Source: Ligilactobacillus salitolerans (GTDB lineage: Bacteria > Bacillota > Bacilli > Lactobacillales > Lactobacillaceae). Taken from it: a stretch of DNA of 39,354 bases. The DNA is taken from contig NZ_BFFP01000025.1 in the NCBI RefSeq assembly GCF_003864415.1, positions 1-39,354 on the forward strand, written 5' to 3'. Below, one piece after another: positions 1 through 7,776 of the stretch. How positions within the stretch are numbered: position 1 is the stretch's first letter; every line of letters begins with the position of its first letter. A program made the translations under genes and the position numbers. The notes beneath the pieces are model-generated. The model was not told the DNA's origin. It searched no databases and saw only the letters and a list, made by a program, of their open reading frames with translations.

Positions 1-143
1 AGGATATAGTTGTTGATCCGCTTGTAGACCACCACAGTTTTATTTTGATCAATGCGAAACTGCATCGCCTTTTGAGACTTAACCTCATTCGTTGATCTAG
101 GACCATCAATTTTAACTTGGACAAAATCATGCTTGTTATCCAA
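1..143 (-). CDS. Unidentified protein, N-terminal 47 residues only
   Basis: An open frame enters the window from the left edge on the minus strand and starts with TTG at 143-141. A good Shine-Dalgarno sequence, GAGGTGA, lies four bases upstream at 154-148, and this decides the start. About 47 codons are visible. The peptide begins MDNKHDFVQVKIDG and is rich in charged and polar residues, with no signal peptide or membrane segment. I do not recognise the family from this fragment. The gene is divergent from the small gene at 350. Confidence 0.5.
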   Translation of the reverse strand, partial: MDNKHDFVQVKIDGPRSTNEVKSQKAMQFRIDQNKTVVVYKRINNYI

Positions 144-349
144 AAAATCACCTCATCTCATTTGATAAGGCAATTATATTAAATCTGGTTTTTTATTTAA
201 ATACGTCCCGCTGGGCACTGCTTACGTTGTTTCTATGGCTGATACATCCTATTTCCCACAGGGGCAGTTATTAAACATTGAGGTAAGGGAATATTAAACT
301 TAAAAAATGTAGTGAAAATAAAGAAATTGGCATAAAAGAGGCGATAGGA

Positions 350-571
350 ATGAACGAAGACACAATAAAGTTTTTGGCTGCGCGAATTATTGAAAAGGCC
401 AAAGAAACTGCAAGTGAAAGTGCAAATAAAAATGAGGATGAGTTTTTTGTTGGCAAGAAACTTGCTTACTACGAGGTGCTGGATATTCTTCAAAGCGAAC
501 TTTATGTTAGGGATGTAGATTTAGAAAAATTTGGCTTGAATTTAGATTTGTTGAACGACTCGTCTTTATAA
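350..571 (+). CDS. Small hypothetical protein (73 aa)
   Basis: This small acidic protein has no signal peptide or membrane segment. The N-terminal half looks helical and rich in Ala, Glu and Lys. A more conserved-looking core, GKKLAYYEVLDIL, sits at about residues 35-47, and an acidic tail ends in DLLNDSSL. Similar small proteins with a 'GK-LAYYEVLD' core occur in lactic acid bacteria as uncharacterised proteins; this is from memory and untested. The start is the ATG at 350, preceded by a modest purine-rich site (GAGGCGATAGG). No function is assigned. It stands alone between a divergent gene and a non-coding stretch. Confidence 0.6.
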   Translation: MNEDTIKFLAARIIEKAKETASESANKNEDEFFVGKKLAYYEVLDILQSELYVRDVDLEKFGLNLDLLNDSSL

Positions 572-929
572 TCTATAGGCTGCCTTGATTAGGATGGATT
601 TTCTTAAAGCAGGCAATTAACCTCGCTACTCTTTGTAAAAAATGTTTCTTCAGTTCACTTTTCAACATAAAGGGCAAATACCAACACTTGAGTGTGAACA
701 GGTTAGAAGGGACATTTTTTGCGTTGTTTGTCATGTTTTTGGGGGATAGAGCATACTTGAGTCATAAAGGCTGCCTTTCTATAATATGGTTGATTATAGT
801 TTGGGATTTTACGGCTTTTCGTTTAATCATTAGTTTGTTGCACTTGAAATGTCAAGCAATCTTACTATTTGAATGCTAAAATTGTGTTTGACATAATCCA
901 GTAATTCATCTTATAATATACTTTGCATT
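572..929. other. Intergenic stretch before the tRNA gene
   Basis: I see no convincing gene in this 358-base stretch. A 63-codon frame with a GTG start at 688 has no ribosome binding site and an untypical, hydrophobic composition, so I treat it as chance. The only recognisable signal is the tRNA promoter at the right end. Confidence 0.5.
888..917 (+). promoter_or_regulatory. Promoter of the tRNA-Arg gene
   Basis: A perfect -35 hexamer TTGACA at 888-893 and a perfect -10 hexamer TATAAT at 912-917 are separated by 18 bases. The -10 ends 12 bases before the tRNA, as expected for a stable RNA gene. Confidence 0.85.
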
Positions 930-1003
930 GGTTCGGTAGCTCAGCTGGATAGAGCATCCGCCTTCTAAGCGGATTGTCGAGAGTTCGAATCTCTCCCGAA
1001 TCA
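930..1003 (+). tRNA. tRNA-Arg (anticodon UCU)
   Basis: The sequence folds as a cloverleaf. The acceptor stem GGTTCGG (930-936) pairs with CCGAATC (996-1002) through one G-T pair. The D-arm contains AGCTCAGCTGGATAGAGC, the anticodon loop is CTTCTAA (anticodon TCT), and the T-arm contains GTTCGAATC. CCA is not encoded. UCU reads the Arg codons AGA and AGG. The gene is a single unit with its own consensus promoter and a downstream hairpin terminator. Confidence 0.95.
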
Positions 1004-1035
1004 TAATATATCAAATTAGAACATTTTGTAATTTT

Positions 1036-1066
1036 AAGAATGTCTTTATACCGGCATTCTTTTTTT
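1036..1066 (+). terminator. Terminator of the tRNA-Arg gene
   Basis: AAGAATG (1036-1042) pairs with CATTCTT (1055-1061) around a 12-base loop and is followed by a run of T. The stem is AT-rich, but the position directly after the tRNA fits. Confidence 0.7.
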
Positions 1067-1336
1067 GTGTCTTGTTATAAAAGCCGCTGAAAACTTTAGC
1101 GTTATGGGTGATTGATGAACGTGATGAGTTTTATAAATGGGATCTTTTGGTCGAGTGATACAGTTCATAGTGTAAGAATTGAAAATCAAAAAAAGGACAA
1201 CCGAAATGAACCGGCTTTTTTTTAACTCTTTTAAATACTTTTTCCTCTCTCACCAACATAACTGAGGCAATTCATCTAAATTTTTTGCGTCAGAACAGAA
1301 AAAAGATGGTTGAATCTGCCTGAAAACAAAAAGTAA
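1067..1336. other. Intergenic stretch upstream of the rplU promoter
   Basis: I find no gene, clear repeat or terminator in this stretch. It is AT-rich with several A and T runs. A short T-run after CCGGC near 1215-1225 lacks a proper matching arm. Confidence 0.4.
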
Positions 1337-1365
1337 TTGACTGTGGGGGCTTTTTTTGGTAATAT
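1337..1365 (+). promoter_or_regulatory. Promoter of the rplU-prp-rpmA operon
   Basis: TTGACT at 1337-1342 and TAATAT at 1360-1365 are separated by 17 bases, giving a good sigma-A promoter. Transcription would start near 1372, at the first base pair of the leader structure, leaving a 5' leader of about 115 bases. Confidence 0.65.
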
Positions 1366-1371
1366 AACTCT

Positions 1372-1474
1372 GTTGTATTTGTGCATGCCACAACTACAAC
1401 CGCACGTTTTAAGTTTTTTAAGCATTCAGTTTAGCTGGATCACTACATTACGGCGAGTCTAAGTCAAATACAAG
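1372..1474 (+). promoter_or_regulatory. Structured mRNA leader of rplU, probable L21 autoregulatory leader
   Basis: A nested hairpin opens the leader: GTTGT (1372-1376) pairs with ACAAC (1396-1400), and inside it TTGTG (1379-1383) pairs with CACAA (1389-1393). It is followed by a conserved-looking stretch containing GGATCACTACATTACGGCGA and then the ribosome binding site. Firmicute rplU operons are known to carry an L21 leader RNA through which L21 is thought to control its own operon. Assignment to that family rests on position and general look; a covariance search was not run. Confidence 0.55.
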
Positions 1475-1488
1475 GAGGTGCACATTTA

Positions 1489-1797
1489 ATGTACGCAATT
1501 ATTAAAACTGGTGGTAAACAGTATAAAGTTGAAGCAGGTCAAGCTATCTTTGTGGAAAAGTTGGCTGCTAACGCAGGTGACAAAGTCACATTTGATGAAG
1601 TTGTTTTGGTCGGTGGTGACAAAACTGTTATCGGAACACCTGTTGTCGACGGTGCCACTGTTACAGGTACTGTTGAGAAACAAGGTCGTGAGAAGAAGGT
1701 CGTTACTTTCAAGTATAAACCTAAGAAACATTCTCATACCAAACAAGGCCATCGTCAACCTTATACTAAGGTTGTTATCGATGCAATCAATGCCTAA
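1489..1797 (+). CDS. rplU: 50S ribosomal protein L21
   Basis: L21 binds 23S rRNA in the large ribosomal subunit. At 102 residues it has the usual length. The N-terminus [18 protein letters not shown] is the family signature, and the C-terminal part carries the expected basic [19 protein letters not shown] stretch, which contacts rRNA. The ATG at 1489 follows a strong AAGGAGGTG site. It is the first gene of rplU-prp-rpmA, the standard Firmicute arrangement. The folded leader upstream suggests feedback control by the protein itself. Codon use is biased as expected for a highly expressed gene. Confidence 0.98.
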   Translation: MYAIIKTGGKQYKVEAGQAIFVEKLAANAGDKVTFDEVVLVGGDKTVIGTPVVDGATVTGTVEKQGREKKVVTFKYKPKKHSHTKQGHRQPYTKVVIDAINA

Positions 1798-1821
1798 GGC
1801 ATTTAAGGAGTTGTACTTGCG

Positions 1822-2148
1822 ATGATCAAGGTTCAGTTCTTTCACACTGATCAGCAGATTTCCGGTTTTTTGATGCGGGGACATGCTGATTCTGGTGACT
1901 ACGGTCACGACATCGTCTGTGCAGCAGTTTCAGTTTTAGCTATCAATACTGTCAATAGTTTGGAACAGTTAGCCTTGGCCCACCCAGAAGTTGTCTCTGA
2001 CGATGAAAACGGCGGCTATTTAAAGGTAACTTTGCCTGCTGAAGAAGTTTCTGAGCAGGCGATTCAATTATTCTTGAACAGTTTGAAACTAGGACTTCAT
2101 GATATTACAGATAATTATCAGAAATATCTAACAATTGAAAACGATTAG
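1822..2148 (+). CDS. prp: Ribosomal-processing cysteine protease Prp
   Basis: Prp removes the N-terminal extension of ribosomal protein L27 in Firmicutes and related bacteria. The 108-residue protein has the family's usual length. The conserved catalytic region [17 protein letters not shown] is present, with catalytic His21 and Cys33. The gene lies between rplU and rpmA, its invariant location, and its substrate is encoded 14 bases downstream. The ATG at 1822 is preceded by AAGGAG with slightly long spacing. The identification is firm from motif and context together. Confidence 0.95.
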   Translation: MIKVQFFHTDQQISGFLMRGHADSGDYGHDIVCAAVSVLAINTVNSLEQLALAHPEVVSDDENGGYLKVTLPAEEVSEQAIQLFLNSLKLGLHDITDNYQKYLTIEND

Positions 2149-2162
2149 GAGGTGCTTGTCTT

Positions 2163-2444
2163 ATGTTAATGAACTTACAATTCTTCTCCCATCATAAAGG
2201 GGGCGGATCGACTTCTAACGGTCGTGACTCAAAAGCTAAGCGTTTGGGTGCTAAGCGTGCTGACGGTCAAACTGTCACAAGCGGATCGATTTTATATCGG
2301 CAACGTGGTACACATATTTACCCAGGTGCGAATGTTAAGATCGGCGGCGATGACACATTGTTTGCAACAATCGAAGGTGTCGTAAAATTCGAGCGTAAAG
2401 GGCGTAGCAAGAAACAAGTTTCTGTTTACCCTGTAGCAGAATAA
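2163..2444 (+). CDS. rpmA: 50S ribosomal protein L27, precursor with cleavable N-terminus
   Basis: L27 reaches towards the peptidyl transferase centre of the large subunit. The 93-residue product begins [15 protein letters not shown]. This is the Firmicute form with an extension that Prp cleaves after the NLQFF motif (after Phe8), so the mature protein starts at Ser9. The rest matches L27: [12 protein letters not shown], then [11 protein letters not shown]. The start at 2163 is placed by the GGAGGTG site; a second in-frame ATG at 2169 is possible and would not affect the mature protein. A strong terminator follows and closes the operon. Confidence 0.98.
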   Translation: MLMNLQFFSHHKGGGSTSNGRDSKAKRLGAKRADGQTVTSGSILYRQRGTHIYPGANVKIGGDDTLFATIEGVVKFERKGRSKKQVSVYPVAE

Positions 2445-2458
2445 ATTGCTGCTCAAGG

Positions 2459-2489
2459 CCGGGATTCCATTTGGAGTCCCGGTTTTTTT
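2459..2489 (+). terminator. Terminator of the rplU-prp-rpmA operon
   Basis: A 10-base-pair stem, CCGGGATTCC with GGAGTCCCGG (one T-G pair), closes an ATTT loop at 2459-2482 and is followed by seven T. This is a textbook Rho-independent terminator. Confidence 0.92.
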
Positions 2490-2575
2490 CAATTTTAAAC
2501 TAATTTGTTTGCTTTGTTGCTGGCAAATGAAAAACTGAGTAATGATAAAATTTCAAAGAGAAAGGTCTGGTCGAG

Positions 2576-3637
2576 ATGACAATGCCACGAGTGGCTAATC
2601 TGCGCAGTAAATTGGCAGAGTTGAAAATTGACGGTTTTTTGGTTACGGATCCTTTAAATATCAAATACTTGAGCGGATTCACGGGTGATGCGGGAGTTTT
2701 GCTGATTACTGAGAACCAGCAGTATTTGATTACTGACTCGCGTTTTGAAGAACAGGTCAAGGTTGAAACTCCGGATTGGCAAACGGTGATCACACGCAAC
2801 TATTTGGGCAGTGCTTGCGATTTGGCTCAAAAAGCCTCTCTTGCTGCTATTGGTTTTGAAGATTCGATCGACTATGCCTCATATGACTTTCTTGATGAAA
2901 CGGCTGTTTGCGATATTGTCGCTTTTAATGGGGTCGTTGAATCTTTGCGATCTGTCAAAGATGAAAACGAAATTGCGGCACTTAAAGAAAGCTGTCGTTT
3001 GGCTGATCAAGGCTTCGATTTTGTTTTATCACATTTAGCCGCTGGGCAGACCGAACTGGATGTTTCCAATGATTTGGATTATTTCATGAAGAAACACGGT
3101 GCGTCTGAACGTTCTTTTGAAACCATTGTTGCCAGCGGTGAACATACAACTTGGCCGCACGGAACAGCCACAACTCGGGAAATAAAAAATGGCGATCTGA
3201 TCACACTTGATTACGGCTATTTTTATGCAGGTTATACATCAGATGTAACTCGGACTTTTAGCCTTGGTCAACAAAACCAGCAAGTTAAAGAAATATACCA
3301 GGTGGTTTTGGAAGCACAGCAAGCAACGATCGCTGCGGTTCGGGCCGGTGTTAGCGGTGCGCAGATAGATCAAATCGGGCGTTCTCTGATTCAAAAAGCA
3401 GGTTATGGCGAGTATTTTAATCATGGGATGGGTCACGGCATCGGACTGGATATCCATGAACTGCCTAATGTTGGGACAAGGTATCCAGACGTGATGCAGG
3501 CCGGTCAAATTGTGACAGTTGAGCCTGGAATTTATGTCCTAGGTCTTGGCGGGGTTCGGATCGAAGATGATGTCCTCGTAACTGCAACCGGATCTGAAAT
3601 TTTAACAAACTCAAACAAACAGTTCATTGAAATTTAA
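2576..3637 (+). CDS. pepQ: Xaa-Pro dipeptidase, M24 family metallopeptidase
   Basis: This cytoplasmic M24 'pita-bread' metallopeptidase hydrolyses Xaa-Pro peptides. Residues 1-130 form the creatinase-like N-terminal domain and about 135-353 the catalytic domain. All five metal ligands can be placed: Asp212 and Asp223 (LDYG...SDVTRTF), His287 (HGMGHGIG), Glu316 (VEPGIY) and Glu330 (RIEDD). The length of 353 residues fits B. subtilis YqhT and lactic PepQ. A short Xaa-Pro aminopeptidase cannot be excluded by sequence reading alone. The ATG at 2576 follows AAAGG. The gene lies upstream of efp, as yqhT does in Bacillus. In lactic acid bacteria the enzyme helps use proline-rich casein-type peptides. 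Confidence 0.9.
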   Translation: MTMPRVANLRSKLAELKIDGFLVTDPLNIKYLSGFTGDAGVLLITENQQYLITDSRFEEQVKVETPDWQTVITRNYLGSACDLAQKASLAAIGFEDSIDYASYDFLDETAVCDIVAFNGVVESLRSVKDENEIAALKESCRLADQGFDFVLSHLAAGQTELDVSNDLDYFMKKHGASERSFETIVASGEHTTWPHGTATTREIKNGDLITLDYGYFYAGYTSDVTRTFSLGQQNQQVKEIYQVVLEAQQATIAAVRAGVSGAQIDQIGRSLIQKAGYGEYFNHGMGHGIGLDIHELPNVGTRYPDVMQAGQIVTVEPGIYVLGLGGVRIEDDVLVTATGSEILTNSNKQFIEI

Positions 3638-3660
3638 GGTCGAGTAAGTGCCTTCGCTGC

Positions 3661-3711
3661 TTGACAAAGCTTCCGATCCACGTAACAATAAAGAGTAATA
3701 ACTTTTACGTG
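3661..3711 (+). promoter_or_regulatory. Possible efp promoter with an overlapping inverted repeat
   Basis: A perfect TTGACA at 3661-3666 is followed after 17 bases by AACAAT (3684-3689), a four-of-six match to the -10. An inverted repeat CACGTAA (3679-3685) and TTACGTG (3705-3711) covers the -10 and the likely start site. No T-run follows, so it is not a simple terminator. It may be an operator or a leader hairpin; the function is unknown. Confidence 0.45.
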
Positions 3712-3770
3712 AACAGGATCAATTACAATTACAGATAATAATTAGCCGAGTGCTAAGGAGGATTTCATAA

Positions 3771-4328
3771 ATGATTTCAGTAAATAACTTTAAAACTGGT
3801 TTAACTGTTGAAATAGACGGTGAACTATGGCGTGTTGTAGAATTTCAACACGTTAAACCTGGTAAAGGTTCAGCTTTTGTACGTTCGAAGCTGAAAAATT
3901 TGCGGACAGGCGCTTTACAAGAAAAGACCTTCCGTGGCGGCGAAAAAATCAATCAGGCTCAGATCGATCGCAAAAAGATGCAGTATCTGTACGCTGATGG
4001 CAATAACTATGTCTTCATGGATACAACGACCTATGAGCAATTAGAATTGCCAGCTGAAAGAATTCAAGATGAACTAAAATATTTGAAAGAAAACATGGTT
4101 GTCAGCATCATCATGTATGGTTCAGAAACTTTAGGTGTTGAACTGCCTAATACCGTTGATTTAGTTGTTTCTGCTACCGAACCTGGGATCAAGGGCGATA
4201 CGGCTTCAGGCGGTTCTAAACCAGCTACGATGGAGACCGGTTTGGTCGTTCAGGTGCCGTTCTTTGTTAACGAAGGAGATACATTAACGATCAATACAGC
4301 TGACGGCACATACATTTCTCGTGCGTAG
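3771..4328 (+). CDS. efp: Translation elongation factor P
   Basis: EF-P binds between the P and E sites of the ribosome and relieves stalling at proline stretches. The 185-residue protein shows the three-domain layout: a KOW-like N-domain (1-65) and two OB domains. The loop [15 protein letters not shown] carries Lys32, the site modified by 5-aminopentanol in B. subtilis and unmodified or differently modified elsewhere. The C-terminus [16 protein letters not shown] is typical. AAGGAGG precedes the ATG. It lies downstream of pepQ and upstream of asp23-nusB, as in Bacillus. Confidence 0.97.
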   Translation: MISVNNFKTGLTVEIDGELWRVVEFQHVKPGKGSAFVRSKLKNLRTGALQEKTFRGGEKINQAQIDRKKMQYLYADGNNYVFMDTTTYEQLELPAERIQDELKYLKENMVVSIIMYGSETLGVELPNTVDLVVSATEPGIKGDTASGGSKPATMETGLVVQVPFFVNEGDTLTINTADGTYISRA

Positions 4329-4345
4329 TCTAAGGAGGTTTTGTG

Positions 4346-4777
4346 ATGTCTGAGGAAAATAATATTGTTTTAGCCAGTAAAGATCCTGATCTTGGTCAAA
4401 TTAAAATTGCCCCTGAGGTTGTCGAGGTAATTATTGGGATCGCAGCGAGCCAAGTTGATGGTGTTTATTCAATGCGCGGATCAATTGCTAATAGCTTTTC
4501 CAAATTGTTTGGCCGTCAGGATCGCAAACAAGGCGTTAAATTAGCAGCTGCTCAAAGTGAATTAACTGTGGATGTGAATGTTTTCTTGAATTACGGAGTT
4601 TCAGTCCCTAAAGTAGGAGCAGTTATTCAAGAGAAGGTTGCACAACAGGTTTTATTTATGACGGGTTTGAAGTTAGCATCAGTTGATGTTCACGTGCAGG
4701 GGATCATTCCAGAAAAACAGGAAGCAACTGTTGATCCAAATAATATTTTTGGAGAAGAGAAAGAGGAAACAAATTAA
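4346..4777 (+). CDS. Asp23/Gls24 family protein (YqhY-like)
   Basis: This Asp23/DUF322 family member is related to B. subtilis YqhY, whose loss disturbs fatty acid (acetyl-CoA carboxylase) control. The core IKIAPEVVEVIIGIAASQVDGVYSMRG and the later DVNVFLNYGVSVPKVG are family landmarks. The start is the ATG at 4346, seven bases after AAGGAGG; an in-frame GTG at 4343 is too close to that site. The product is 143 residues. Its stop codon overlaps the ATG of nusB by one base, so the two are translationally coupled. The exact molecular role of the family is unknown. Confidence 0.9.
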   Translation: MSEENNIVLASKDPDLGQIKIAPEVVEVIIGIAASQVDGVYSMRGSIANSFSKLFGRQDRKQGVKLAAAQSELTVDVNVFLNYGVSVPKVGAVIQEKVAQQVLFMTGLKLASVDVHVQGIIPEKQEATVDPNNIFGEEKEETN

Positions 4778-5187
4778 TGGCTACTAGAAGAAACATTACA
4801 AAACAAGTAGCACGACAAGGTGCATTTCAAGTCTTGTTTGCCTTACAAAGCAACCCGGATGCTGATTTGGATGACTTGATTGATCAGGTCGTATCAGAAC
4901 TGACTGAAGAGGTTGATCAGGAATATCTGCATACCATCGTCAATGGGGTCCTAGAACAGCAAGCTGAGCTTGATCCGGTAATTGCTCAATATTTAAGCGA
5001 GCACTGGTCCTTAGGCCGTCTCACAAAAACCGACTTACTAATTTTAAGGATCGCCGTCTATGAGATGAAATTTCAGACTAACGTGCCTAATAGAGTGGCG
5101 TTAAATGAAGCATTGGAACTTGCTAAATTGTTTAGTGACGATAAATCTCGGCGTTTCATTAATGGTGTTTTATCAAATTTGATTTAA
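4777..5187 (+). CDS. nusB: Transcription antitermination protein NusB
   Basis: NusB binds boxA RNA with NusE (S10) and takes part in rRNA antitermination. It is an all-helical protein of 136 residues, the usual length. Recognisable parts are RQGAFQVLFALQ near the N-terminus, WSLGRLTKTDLLILRIAVYEM in the middle and the C-terminal NEALELAKLFSDDKSRRFINGVL. The start overlaps the asp23 stop. A strong terminator follows immediately, so asp23-nusB closes this transcription unit before folD. Confidence 0.96.
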   Translation: MATRRNITKQVARQGAFQVLFALQSNPDADLDDLIDQVVSELTEEVDQEYLHTIVNGVLEQQAELDPVIAQYLSEHWSLGRLTKTDLLILRIAVYEMKFQTNVPNRVALNEALELAKLFSDDKSRRFINGVLSNLI

Positions 5188-5192
5188 ATTCT

Positions 5193-5232
5193 AAGGCTCA
5201 AAACAGCTCAATACCTGTTTTGAGCCTTTTTT
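5193..5232 (+). terminator. Terminator after nusB
   Basis: A perfect 14-base-pair stem, AAGGCTCAAAACAG (5193-5206) with CTGTTTTGAGCCTT (5215-5228), closes an eight-base loop and is followed by T residues. The arms allow some bidirectional function. Confidence 0.93.
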
Positions 5233-5289
5233 AGCGAGTAATTATTTTCTGGGTTCAGATCGGTTGCATTAGTTTTGTCTTTGGACGTG

Positions 5290-5298
5290 TGCTAAAAT
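5290..5298 (+). promoter_or_regulatory. Probable folD promoter, extended -10
   Basis: TGCTAAAAT at 5290-5298 fits an extended -10 element (TGnTAAAAT), about 32 bases before the folD start. No good -35 is visible at the right distance. A promoter is expected here because a strong terminator lies just upstream. Confidence 0.5.
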
Positions 5299-5329
5299 TA
5301 AGGGTAAATGATTTCTGTGAGGTAGAATA

Positions 5330-6190
5330 ATGACAGTTTTAATGGATGGAAAAAAACTGGCCCAGAAATACCGTTTGAGCCTGAAAAAGGATGCTGAGCT
5401 TATTAAACAGCATGGTGTGGTTCCAACCTTGGCGGTGCTCATGATCGGGGAAGATCCTGCTAGTCAGGTGTACTTTAAGAGTAAGCAAAAATTGGCAGCT
5501 GAAATTGGCATTGCAACGATCGATACAGTGATGCCGGTGGATTCTTCGCAACAAGCGGTTATCAGGCAGATCAAACAGTATAATGAGGCAGCCAATATTC
5601 ATGGGATCTTAGTGGAATTGCCTTTGCCGCCGCAGTTGGATGAGAAAGCAGTGATGGAGGCGATCGCGCCGGAAAAAGATGTTGACGGTTTTCATCCTTA
5701 TAACATTGGTCGGCTTTTTATGGACGATGCTGGTCCGGTTCCCTGTACACCTGCAGGGATCATGGCTTTATTAGCAGAGTATCAGCTCGATCCTGCTGGT
5801 AAAAGGGTCGTGATCATCGGGCGTAGTACGATCGTTGGTCGGCCGTTAGCAGCAATGCTCTTAAATGCAGATGCAACGATAACGATCACACACAGTAAAA
5901 CAAATGAATTGGAACGGATCACACGGAATGCTGATATTCTAGTGGTAGCCGCTGGTCAACCTGAGATGATCACTCAGAAATATATTAAGCCGGGTGCAAT
6001 TGTAATTGATGTTGGGATCAATCGTTTAGGTTCCGGTAAAATCGTGGGGGATGTCGCCCAGGAGGATGTCAAGCAAAGGGCAGGATATTTAACACCAGTT
6101 CCTGGCGGAGTTGGTCCGATGACAAGCGTGATGTTAATGAAACAGACTTTAAAATTAGCAAAAAGGAGTGTCGAGTTTGAGCGTAGATGA
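5330..6190 (+). CDS. folD: Bifunctional methylenetetrahydrofolate dehydrogenase/cyclohydrolase
   Basis: FolD interconverts 5,10-methylene-, 5,10-methenyl- and 10-formyl-tetrahydrofolate in the cytoplasm, supplying purine and formyl-Met synthesis. The 286-residue protein has both domains. Visible motifs are the catalytic YxxxK (Tyr48, Lys52), VELPLPPQ, PEKDVDGFHP, PCTPAG and the NADP-site GRSTIVGRP. The ATG at 5330 follows GTGAGGT. The gene starts the unit folD-xseA-xseB-ispA-tlyA, and its 3' end overlaps xseA by 14 bases. It shows a strong codon-context pattern: all 12 ATC-type Ile codons after a codon ending in G, none ATT. Confidence 0.97.
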   Translation: MTVLMDGKKLAQKYRLSLKKDAELIKQHGVVPTLAVLMIGEDPASQVYFKSKQKLAAEIGIATIDTVMPVDSSQQAVIRQIKQYNEAANIHGILVELPLPPQLDEKAVMEAIAPEKDVDGFHPYNIGRLFMDDAGPVPCTPAGIMALLAEYQLDPAGKRVVIIGRSTIVGRPLAAMLLNADATITITHSKTNELERITRNADILVVAAGQPEMITQKYIKPGAIVIDVGINRLGSGKIVGDVAQEDVKQRAGYLTPVPGGVGPMTSVMLMKQTLKLAKRSVEFERR

Positions 6191-7523
6191 TGGGGAAAAG
6201 TATCTGACAGTTACAGCTCTAACGCGCTACTTACACCGTAAATTTACGGTGGACCCATACTTACAGCGGGTTTTCTTGACCGGAGAGATCTCAAATTTTC
6301 GCTTGCGTCCCAGACATCAGTATTTCAGCTTGAAAGATGACAATGCTAAAATTGGTGCGGTGATGTTTCAATCAAATTTTAGCAAGGTCAAATTTCGACC
6401 GGAAGAAGGGATGAAAGTCCTAGTTGTTGGTCGGATCGATCTCTATCAGCCAAATGGGACCTATCAGATCAATATCGAACGGATGGAACCAGATGGAGTT
6501 GGGGCTTTGTATCAAGCTTATGAACAGTTAAAGAAAAAATTGACCCAAGAGGGATTATTTTCTGCTCCCAAACTTCCGATCCCGCGTTTTCCTAAAAAAA
6601 TAGCTGTGATCACTAGTCCTTCAGGTGCTGTCATTAGGGATATTATCACGACTGTTCGTCGTCGTTATCCGATCGTCGAGCTAGTTTTATTTCCGGCGGT
6701 AGTTCAGGGTGACCAGGCCGCGGATTCGTTAGTAGGACGGTTGAAAGAAGTTGCTGCACACGGCGACTTCGATACTGTGATCATTGGTCGCGGCGGAGGC
6801 TCGATCGAAGATCTGTGGCCTTTTAACGAAGAAAAAGTTGCACGAGCCCTGGCTGCACTTGATTTGCCTGTGATCTCATCAGTTGGTCACGAGACAGATA
6901 CTACTATCGCAGATCTTGTTGCAGATCTGCGAGCACCAACACCAACGGCAGCAGCAGAATTAGCGACACCGGTCCGTGCCGATGAGATCTTGAAGCTAAA
7001 GCAGCAGCGTTTGCGCCTAGTCCAGGCGATGAAGACGATTATCAGACAAAATGAAAATCGAGCTGCAAAACGAATGGATTCATATATCTTTAGGAGCCCA
7101 GGCCGTCTGTATGAAGGGTACTTGCAAAAGCTGGATTTTTTAAACTCACAGCAAAATGCTGCTTTTCGGCAGATAATTGCAGGAGCTCAAAGAAGCCAGT
7201 TACAGGCTGTCAGCAGTTTAAAGCTGGTCGCTCCGACTACACGTGTCCAGGCTGCTAAAACTAGAATTGGGTCAGTCACGCGGCAGCTTGATCAGAGCAT
7301 GGATCAGTATATGCTCGACCACAAAAACAGATTCAAGCAGGCAGTCAATCAATTGAATGCATTGAGTCCGCTGGCTGTGATGGGACGGGGTTTTTCGTAC
7401 GTAAGTCAGGAAGGAAAGATCGTTAAAAGTATTCACTCTTTGCATGCAGAAGATCAAATCACGATCCATCTGGCAGATGGGTCTGCCCAGGCGCAAGTGA
7501 TCACCACTAAGGAGGAAAAATAA
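6177..7523 (+). CDS. xseA: Exodeoxyribonuclease VII large subunit
   Basis: XseA is the catalytic subunit of exonuclease VII, which degrades single-stranded DNA in both directions. The N-terminal OB fold (about 1-110, [22 protein letters not shown]) is followed by the catalytic core with [16 protein letters not shown] and [27 protein letters not shown], then a long helical C-terminal region. I start it at TTG 6177, eight bases after AAAAGGAG; a GTG at 6168 lies inside that site. The product is 448 residues. It overlaps the end of folD and is followed by xseB with one base between. Confidence 0.95.
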   Translation: MSVDDGEKYLTVTALTRYLHRKFTVDPYLQRVFLTGEISNFRLRPRHQYFSLKDDNAKIGAVMFQSNFSKVKFRPEEGMKVLVVGRIDLYQPNGTYQINIERMEPDGVGALYQAYEQLKKKLTQEGLFSAPKLPIPRFPKKIAVITSPSGAVIRDIITTVRRRYPIVELVLFPAVVQGDQAADSLVGRLKEVAAHGDFDTVIIGRGGGSIEDLWPFNEEKVARALAALDLPVISSVGHETDTTIADLVADLRAPTPTAAAELATPVRADEILKLKQQRLRLVQAMKTIIRQNENRAAKRMDSYIFRSPGRLYEGYLQKLDFLNSQQNAAFRQIIAGAQRSQLQAVSSLKLVAPTTRVQAAKTRIGSVTRQLDQSMDQYMLDHKNRFKQAVNQLNALSPLAVMGRGFSYVSQEGKIVKSIHSLHAEDQITIHLADGSAQAQVITTKEEK

Positions 7524-7524
7524 C

Positions 7525-7776
7525 TTGGCAGAAGAGAATAAAAAAGAGCCGACCTTTGAGGAAAATTTAGCTCAGCTTGAGAAAATCGTCAGTAAGTTGG
7601 AGCAAGGCGATGTTCCTTTAGAAGAGGCCTTGGATTCATTCCAAGCCGGGGTCAAATTAAGCAAAGAACTGCAAAAAACTTTGGAAAAAGCTGAGGAGAC
7701 ACTGACTAAGGTTATCAATGAAAACGGCGATGAAGAGCTGTTTGAGCAAGGAAACGATGAGAATGAACAACAATAA
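7525..7776 (+). CDS. xseB: Exodeoxyribonuclease VII small subunit
   Basis: XseB binds several copies per XseA through a coiled coil and is needed for exonuclease VII activity. The 83-residue acidic protein shows the family core [41 protein letters not shown]. It starts with TTG at 7525, placed by GGAGG overlapping the end of xseA. Its acidic tail ([15 protein letters not shown]) overlaps the start of ispA by 14 bases, so translation is likely coupled. Confidence 0.95.
   Translation: MAEENKKEPTFEENLAQLEKIVSKLEQGDVPLEEALDSFQAGVKLSKELQKTLEKAEETLTKVINENGDEELFEQGNDENEQQ

Noticed and set aside
688-879. Open frame of 63 codons with GTG start upstream of the tRNA gene
   Set aside because: There is no ribosome binding site, the composition is unlike the coding genes nearby, and the tRNA promoter begins right after it.
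1190-1225. Terminator-like CCGGC followed by T-run
   Set aside because: The left side does not pair properly with CCGGC; only scattered matches exist.
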